Assembly: GCF_001735715.1 (NCBI RefSeq)
Contig: NZ_CP017259.1
Coordinates: 741,501-805,500 of the forward strand
From: Formosa sp. Hel3_A1_48
Lineage (GTDB): Bacteria; Bacteroidota; Bacteroidia; Flavobacteriales; Flavobacteriaceae
Length of the DNA: 64,000 nt
Direction of reading: 5' to 3'
The notes beneath the pieces are model-generated. The model was given only the letters and a program-made list of their open reading frames with translations, did not search any database and had not been told where the DNA came from. Shown piece by piece: positions 58,788 to 64,000 of this stretch. The translations under genes and the position numbers were made by a program. Position 1 is the first letter of the stretch; every line of letters begins with the position of its first letter.

Positions 58788-59548
58788 TGATTAAAGTTAC
58801 TGACCTTCATAAATCGTTTGGGGATGTTGAAGTCCTTAAAGGAATTTCCACCACTTTTGAACAAGGAAAAACCAATCTCATCATTGGGCAGAGTGGATCA
58901 GGAAAGACCGTTTTTCTAAAGTGCTTATTGGGTCTTTTTGACTACACCGAAGGCAGTATTGATTATGATGATCAGAAGTTTACTAAACTTTCTGATGATC
59001 AAAAAAGAAATTTACGTTCAAAAATAGGTATGGTCTTCCAAGGAAGCGCCTTGTTTGATTCAATGACCATTGCTGAAAATGTGATGTTTCCACTCCGAAT
59101 GTTCGCCAATTTAAGTGAAAGCGAAATGCAAGACCGTGCAAACATAGTTCTTAAGCGTGTAAACCTAGACAATGCACAACACAAAATGCCAAGTGAAGCT
59201 TCTGGCGGAATGCAAAAAAGAGTTGCAATTGCACGTGCAATTGTAAACAACCCGAAGTATTTGTTTTGTGATGAGCCAAATTCAGGACTTGATCCCAAGA
59301 CTGCAATTGTGATTGACAACTTAATTCAAGAAATCACTAAAGAATATAATATGGTAACTGTGATCAATTCTCATGACATGAATTCTGTTATGGAAATTGG
59401 GGAAAAGATTGTCTTTTTGAAAAATGGAGAAAAAGCATGGGAAGGGAGTAATGACAGTATTTTTAAAACTGATAACGAAGCGGTATCAAGCTTTGTGTAT
59501 TCCTCAAATTTATTCAAAAAAGTACGGGAAATGTACTTGAGAGACTAA
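58787..59548 (+). CDS. MlaF-type ABC transporter ATP-binding protein
   Basis: 253 aa ATPase: Walker A GQSGSGKTVF, Q-loop GMVFQGSALFDSM, signature ASGGMQKRVAIARAI (the SGGMxKR form found in MlaF), Walker B LFCDEPNSGLDP, H-loop INSHDM. It pairs with the MlaE-type permease. The usual MCE substrate-binding protein (MlaD) is not in this window; the next gene is on the other strand. Confidence 0.93.
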   Translation: MIKVTDLHKSFGDVEVLKGISTTFEQGKTNLIIGQSGSGKTVFLKCLLGLFDYTEGSIDYDDQKFTKLSDDQKRNLRSKIGMVFQGSALFDSMTIAENVMFPLRMFANLSESEMQDRANIVLKRVNLDNAQHKMPSEASGGMQKRVAIARAIVNNPKYLFCDEPNSGLDPKTAIVIDNLIQEITKEYNMVTVINSHDMNSVMEIGEKIVFLKNGEKAWEGSNDSIFKTDNEAVSSFVYSSNLFKKVREMYLRD

Positions 59549-59552
59549 TGCT

Positions 59553-60983
59553 TCAGTACGTTAAGATCTCTATATCATCATCAAACTCTTGCTCCAGCCA
59601 TATTTTTAAGTTAGCATTTTTTTGACTCAGTAAACTATCACTTACAGATGAATTCCAACGAGTTGTAGCTACTAAAACTGTATCTACTGTTTTAAAATTT
59701 GGTGAACGTAAAGTTTGTGCAAAACTAAAGGATTCCAATTCAGAGAATTGGATTTTAGCATCTTTAGCCAAATCGATGAAGTTAAAACCATAAATAGAGT
59801 TATGCTTAGAAGATGCCGCAAGTTTTAAGCTGTCTATGGTGAACGTTAAACGCTCGATCTTTTTATCGCGTTCATCAATCTTATCAAGAGCAATATCATA
59901 CAACTCTAATATTTTATCAGTGCTTCGGTTGCTATTCCCATTGATTATAAGCTTAAAATCTTTAAGATATTCATAGCCCTGAATTTCATTGAGTAAATCC
60001 GATTTTGTGGCATCATTGATATCGCCATTAAAATTCAAAGTAATAGTTTTTGACTTTGTATCTAGTTGTTCGCGTTGCAGCCACAAACTCGTATTATTTT
60101 CAATTTCTTTCTTTAAATAATTTTTATAATCAGATTTATATTGGGATTCTTTAATCACATCATAAAATGTCCATCCTGCTGGTAACATCATTGCAAAAGC
60201 AATTAAAGCAGCTATACGCGCAATAGTCTTTCGGCGTTTTGAATTTGCATAATTGAGCATAGGGAATCTAAGAACTTTTAAAACCACAAAAGTGGCCAAA
60301 GCAATAAAAATTGTATTGATTGCAAACAAAAACATGGCACCTTTAAAATAACCCCAGTTACCTTGAGACAATCCATAGCCTGCAGTACAAAGTGGTGGCA
60401 TTAAAGCGGTAGCAATAGCTACTCCAAAAATTACGGTGGCAATGGTCCCTTTTTTTGTCCTTGCAATAATTAATGCCAAACCACCAAAAAACGCAATCAA
60501 TACATCCCTAATGTCTGGTTTTACTCTGCCAAGAAGCTCAGAATTATCCTCATATAAAGGGAGAAAATAAAAACAAAAAAAAGCTGTTAACAAACTCAAA
60601 AAAACCATAGTGAGCAAGCTAATCAAGGACTTTCGTAGTGTATCAATATCGTTTATAGCAATGGAAAGTCCTACTCCAAGAATCGGGCCCATAAGTGGCG
60701 AAATAAGCATCGCCCCAATAACTACTGCTGTAGAATCAGCATTCAACCCAATAGAAGCTACAAAAATCGAGCATATAAGTATCCAAGCGGTTGCCCCTTT
60801 AAAAGGAACATCGGCTTTGATGGCAGAAATAGTGGCTTCCCGGTCGGTATCTTCTCTAAAATCGAGCAGCTCAATCAAGAAAACTTTGATCGATGCAACT
60901 AGGCCTTTAGCATCAGCTTTTACCGCGGCTGTAGAATCAATAGAGGTGTTATTATCTTCTTGTTGCTCTGGATTATAAATCAT
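59553..60983 (-). CDS. DUF389-family membrane protein
   Basis: 476 aa. Residues about 30-270 contain six or more TM helices with DUF389 hallmarks: LICSIFVASIGLNADSTAVVIGAMLISPLMGPILGVGLS (S-P-x-M-G-P), LIIARTKKGTIATVIFGVAIATALMPPLCTAGYGL. The C-terminal half (about 285-476) is soluble and charged. The family is conserved but has no known function. It converges with mlaF with only a 4-base gap and no visible terminator. Confidence 0.88.
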   Translation of the reverse strand: MIYNPEQQEDNNTSIDSTAAVKADAKGLVASIKVFLIELLDFREDTDREATISAIKADVPFKGATAWILICSIFVASIGLNADSTAVVIGAMLISPLMGPILGVGLSIAINDIDTLRKSLISLLTMVFLSLLTAFFCFYFLPLYEDNSELLGRVKPDIRDVLIAFFGGLALIIARTKKGTIATVIFGVAIATALMPPLCTAGYGLSQGNWGYFKGAMFLFAINTIFIALATFVVLKVLRFPMLNYANSKRRKTIARIAALIAFAMMLPAGWTFYDVIKESQYKSDYKNYLKKEIENNTSLWLQREQLDTKSKTITLNFNGDINDATKSDLLNEIQGYEYLKDFKLIINGNSNRSTDKILELYDIALDKIDERDKKIERLTFTIDSLKLAASSKHNSIYGFNFIDLAKDAKIQFSELESFSFAQTLRSPNFKTVDTVLVATTRWNSSVSDSLLSQKNANLKIWLEQEFDDDIEILTY

Positions 60984-61155
60984 AATTAAATAAAATTTCC
61001 AACTAAAGTATCGATCTCCATTTTGGGTAGTTTTTCAGTATCTGTATGTTTTCTTTTGGAAATATAAGCAAAATTTTATTCTCTTCAACAATGATGGTTG
61101 AATTCAAAACTAGCTATTCAATAATTTTATTTCATTTACTTTCAGCCGTACACAC

Positions 61156-61758
61156 TTATGAATCCAAAAGAACTTCAACTTCTGCATTAGGATTGAATGC
61201 ATAAGAACGTCCGGATTGAAGTTCAATAGCCTCAAAGCGTGTACGCCTTATTTTTCCCATGCAAAATATTTTACCATTGGATGTTTTAAAGCGGGTTCCT
61301 TCAGCAATCTCATAGATATAAGTTTTTTCATTAGGAGGGTCAAATTGTTTAAGGGATCGAGAGAGTAAAATATCAGAATCACTGCTCGCTTTAGGGTTTT
61401 TAAAATAATGAGCTAAAAAAGGAAGTGTCTGCGCAGGGAAAATTTCGGGATTAAGAAATGGCAAGGCAAGACGTTGAAAGGTGAGTTTCCACTCATTCCC
61501 ATGGGGTCTAATATGAGCGCCGAAACTTTTATAAGCCTCGTAATGGGCAATTTCGTGAAGCAAAGTAACCAAAAACCGGTAAGGATTTAGATTTGAGTTT
61601 ACTGTAATCTGATGATGTACATTACTGCGTTTTATATAGTCTCCGTGACGCGTTTTTCGGGCTTTTTTTACAACCACTTGTAAATGGTCATCATTGAGCA
61701 ACTGCAAAACCTGATCGCGAGCAGCTTTAGGAATGTAGGATGTTACGTCTTGATTCAT
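61156..61758 (-). CDS. SprT-like zinc metalloprotein
   Basis: 200 aa. SprT-like domain with HEIAHYEAYKSFGAHIRPHGNEWK (zinc ligands in HExxH, then a third His) and, later, KIFCMGKIRRTRFEAIELQSG which stands where the family's zinc ribbon lies but keeps a single Cys. A peptidase-like fold; activity not shown. It lies 11 bases downstream of argS on the same strand and may be co-read. Confidence 0.88.
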   Translation of the reverse strand: MNQDVTSYIPKAARDQVLQLLNDDHLQVVVKKARKTRHGDYIKRSNVHHQITVNSNLNPYRFLVTLLHEIAHYEAYKSFGAHIRPHGNEWKLTFQRLALPFLNPEIFPAQTLPFLAHYFKNPKASSDSDILLSRSLKQFDPPNEKTYIYEIAEGTRFKTSNGKIFCMGKIRRTRFEAIELQSGRSYAFNPNAEVEVLLDS

Positions 61759-61769
61759 ATGTACTCATA

Positions 61770-63545
61770 CTACATGCGCTCTGGGACTTGAATGCCGAGC
61801 AGACTAAATGCATTTTTTATGGTTTCTCCAACAGCAGCACACAATTGAACTCTAAAACTCATTAGTCCAGAACTCTCGGCACCAAGGATAGAAATGTTCT
61901 GATAAAAAGAATTAAATTCTTTGACTAAATCGTACGTATAATTGGCAATAAGCGCAGGACTATAATTAGCCGCGGCTTGTTGAATCACAACTGGGAACAC
62001 TTCTAATTGCTTCAGCACATTTCGCTCTTTAACACTTAGTGATAGTTTAGAAAAATCTATTTGTCCATCAGTAGGGGCTTTTCTTAAAATGGCCTGAATT
62101 CGAGCATATGTGTATTGAATAAAAGGCCCAGTATTTCCTTGAAAATCTACAGATGCTTCAGGATCAAAAAGTATTGATTTTTTAGGATCAACTTTGAGAA
62201 TAAAATACTTCAAAGCCCCCAAACCTATAATACTATACGTATTGTTTTTTTCAGCCTCTGAGTATCCGTCGAGCTTACCGAGGTCTTGCGATATTAGCTG
62301 AGCTGTATTGGTCATTTCTAAAACCAAATCATCTGCGTCAACCACAGTACCTTCGCGGCTTTTCATTTTACCACTTGGTAAATCTACCATACCATAACTT
62401 AAATGAAAAAGATTTTGAGCCCATTCAAATCCTAATTTTTTAAGAATATGAAAAAGAACTTTAAAATGATAATCTTGTTCATTACCTACAGTATACACCA
62501 TTGCAGAGATATCAGGACAATCCTTAACGCGTTGTACCGCTGTTCCAATGTCTTGAGTCATATAAACCGCTGTACCATCTGAACGAAGTACAATTTTTTC
62601 ATCCAATCCTTCTTCTGCTAAATCACACCATACCGAACCATCGTCTTTTTTGAAAAACACCCCTTTTTTGAGTCCTTCTTCAATAAAAGATTTCCCTAAA
62701 AGATAGGTCTCACTTTCATAGTAATAAGAATCAAAATTAACACCTAAATTATTGTAGGTCAATTCGAATCCGTCATATACCCACTGATTCATGGTTTTCC
62801 AAAGCTTAACTACCTCAGCATCACCAGCCTCCCATTGACGAAGCATTTCTTGTGCAGCCAAAAGTATAGGCGCTTTAACTTTAGCTTCATCTAATGCCAA
62901 ACCGTCTTGCTCAAGTTTAGCAATTTCCTTTTTATATTCTTGATCAAATTTTACGTAGAAATTCCCTACAAATTTATCTCCTTTAATTCCGGTAGATTCG
63001 GGCGTTTGACCCTGTGCAAAACGTTGCCAAGCCAACATACTTTTACAAATGTGAATCCCTCGGTCATTGATGATTTGTGTTTTGTAGACTTTTTTGCCCG
63101 AAGCTTTTAAAATTTCTGCGATACTAAAACCTAAAAGGTTGTTTCTGATGTGCCCTAAATGCAAGGGCTTATTTGTATTCGGAGAGGAGTACTCCACCAT
63201 TACAGCATCGCTTTGAGCAGCTGAAATAAAACCAAATTTTTCAACTGATTGAATTCGACGAAATAATTGAAAAAAATAAGTATCTGAAAGTACTAAATTT
63301 AAAAAGCCCTTCACTACATTAAATGAAACCACTTCGTCTGAACACGCTACTAAATAGGCTCCTAATTGTTCGCCTAGCTGTACTGGATTCATTTTTACCA
63401 TCCGCAACATTGGAAATGTAACGACAGTAATATCGCCTTCAAAATCTTTTCGAGTAGCCTGAAATTCAATGTGGTCTATCTCCGTCTGAAACTGAGATTT
63501 AAATGCTGATTTTATGTGTTGAGAAAGAATTTTTTGAAGACTCAT
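61770..63545 (-). CDS. argS: arginine--tRNA ligase
   Basis: Charges tRNA-Arg. 591 aa class I synthetase: N-terminal add-1 domain, HIGH motif in NTNKPLHLGHIRNNLLG, the KMSK-like motif replaced by KMKSREGTVV, and the DALR anticodon domain at the end (FIQYTYARIQAILRKA). It is one gene distant from CtlX-like amidinohydrolase. Confidence 0.96.
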   Translation of the reverse strand: MSLQKILSQHIKSAFKSQFQTEIDHIEFQATRKDFEGDITVVTFPMLRMVKMNPVQLGEQLGAYLVACSDEVVSFNVVKGFLNLVLSDTYFFQLFRRIQSVEKFGFISAAQSDAVMVEYSSPNTNKPLHLGHIRNNLLGFSIAEILKASGKKVYKTQIINDRGIHICKSMLAWQRFAQGQTPESTGIKGDKFVGNFYVKFDQEYKKEIAKLEQDGLALDEAKVKAPILLAAQEMLRQWEAGDAEVVKLWKTMNQWVYDGFELTYNNLGVNFDSYYYESETYLLGKSFIEEGLKKGVFFKKDDGSVWCDLAEEGLDEKIVLRSDGTAVYMTQDIGTAVQRVKDCPDISAMVYTVGNEQDYHFKVLFHILKKLGFEWAQNLFHLSYGMVDLPSGKMKSREGTVVDADDLVLEMTNTAQLISQDLGKLDGYSEAEKNNTYSIIGLGALKYFILKVDPKKSILFDPEASVDFQGNTGPFIQYTYARIQAILRKAPTDGQIDFSKLSLSVKERNVLKQLEVFPVVIQQAAANYSPALIANYTYDLVKEFNSFYQNISILGAESSGLMSFRVQLCAAVGETIKNAFSLLGIQVPERM

Positions 63546-63589
63546 CGACTACTTTTTTTCACAAGCAAAGATACATTTTTTTACCTCTA

Positions 63590-64000
63590 TTAATTAGTCA
63601 CTTTAGGCAAAAATATCTCAGCCATCATGCAGCGTGCGCTTCCGCCACCGCAAACTTCAATAGTATCAAGAGGGCTTGATATTAGGGTGGTGTGCTTTTC
63701 GAGTTGAGTGCGTTGATCAGCGCGAAGAGAATCGAACGAAGACTGGCTCATAACTAGATAGGATTTCTGATCTGCGCCACTAAGCTGAAGCATATTCCCC
63801 GCAAATTGATTGATCTGATTTTCTGTGAGGTCGACAATATCTTTGTTAGTTTGTTTTAAATGATTGACTAAGTTTTTACGTTCTTTCTTATCGTCAATAG
63901 AATTCAAACATACGAGTGCGAAGGTGGTGCCGACACACATCATGACATTAGTATGGTATATTTTCTTTCGTTTTAGACCAACAGGTTGATAGGCCGAAAA
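63590..64000 (-). CDS. ctlX: CtlX-like amidinotransferase/arginine deiminase family protein (partial)
   Basis: C-terminal 137 residues; the frame is open to the window end, so the start lies outside. KIYHTNVMMCVGTTFALVCL has the catalytic His region of the pentein family, and CGGGSARCMMAEIFLP holds the active-site Cys. The combination HTNVMM plus GGGSARCM matches the citrulline-utilisation hydrolase CtlX type. Its substrate, an arginine or citrulline derivative, is inferred only. It lies 44 bases from the argS start. Confidence 0.8.
   Translation of the reverse strand, partial: FSAYQPVGLKRKKIYHTNVMMCVGTTFALVCLNSIDDKKERKNLVNHLKQTNKDIVDLTENQINQFAGNMLQLSGADQKSYLVMSQSSFDSLRADQRTQLEKHTTLISSPLDTIEVCGGGSARCMMAEIFLPKVTN

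Overview
The window is AT-rich chromosomal DNA from a member of the Flavobacteriaceae (Bacteroidota), probably marine. The evidence is a complete dcw (division and cell wall) cluster in Bacteroidota order without murF or ddlB, a SusC/SusD pair with a hybrid two-component regulator, type IX secretion C-terminal tags on two secreted proteins, several sulfatases, TANNTTTG-type -7 promoter boxes and A-rich translation starts with no Shine-Dalgarno.

Layout. (1) 1-8.9 kb, housekeeping, all on +: the 3' part of an Omp85/TamA-like assembly gene, class II aldolase (fbaA), accD, rpsO, pnp, the primary sigma factor and rpe. Clear terminators follow rpsO, pnp and the sigma gene. A long hairpin precedes pnp. 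(2) 9.0-32.7 kb, accessory, mostly on -: two small envelope proteins, then a polysaccharide utilisation locus. It holds a hybrid two-component sensor (27.3-31.1 kb), SusC, SusD, five S1 sulfatases (four here, a fifth at 38.6 kb), a formylglycine-generating enzyme that would activate them, a GH3, a GH128-like endo-glycanase with a type IX tag, and a secreted twin-repeat protein of unknown fold with the same tag. (3) 32.9-38.3 kb: an ECF sigma, FecR and STN-TonB-receptor operon on -, facing a very acidic lipoprotein on + that contains a Kazal-like cysteine module inside duplicated domains. (4) 38.6-40.4 kb: the fifth sulfatase and tRNA-Arg(UCG). (5) 40.4-56.3 kb: yqeY and the dcw cluster on -, read from mraZ towards ftsZ, with three MraZ boxes upstream of mraZ. 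(6) 56.6-64 kb: alpha/beta hydrolase, engB and an MlaE/MlaF-type transporter on +, then a DUF389 membrane protein, a SprT-like protein, argS and the C-terminal part of a CtlX-type amidinohydrolase on -.

How it works together: the locus looks built to bind a sulfated glycan at the surface (SusD and T9SS proteins), import fragments (SusC), remove sulfate (FGE-activated sulfatases) and cleave what is probably a beta-glucan-like backbone (GH128-like, GH3), all under the hybrid regulator. A five-copy repeat, which is the tRNA-Arg terminator, lies in the accessory block and on both of its edges (8.9 kb and 40.3 kb). The block may therefore have been inserted or shuffled by recombination at this repeat. 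The strongest candidates for something undescribed are the Kazal-like lipoprotein with its sigma/anti-sigma/receptor partner, the twin-repeat T9SS protein, the dispersed tRNA-terminator repeat, and the pnp leader hairpin.
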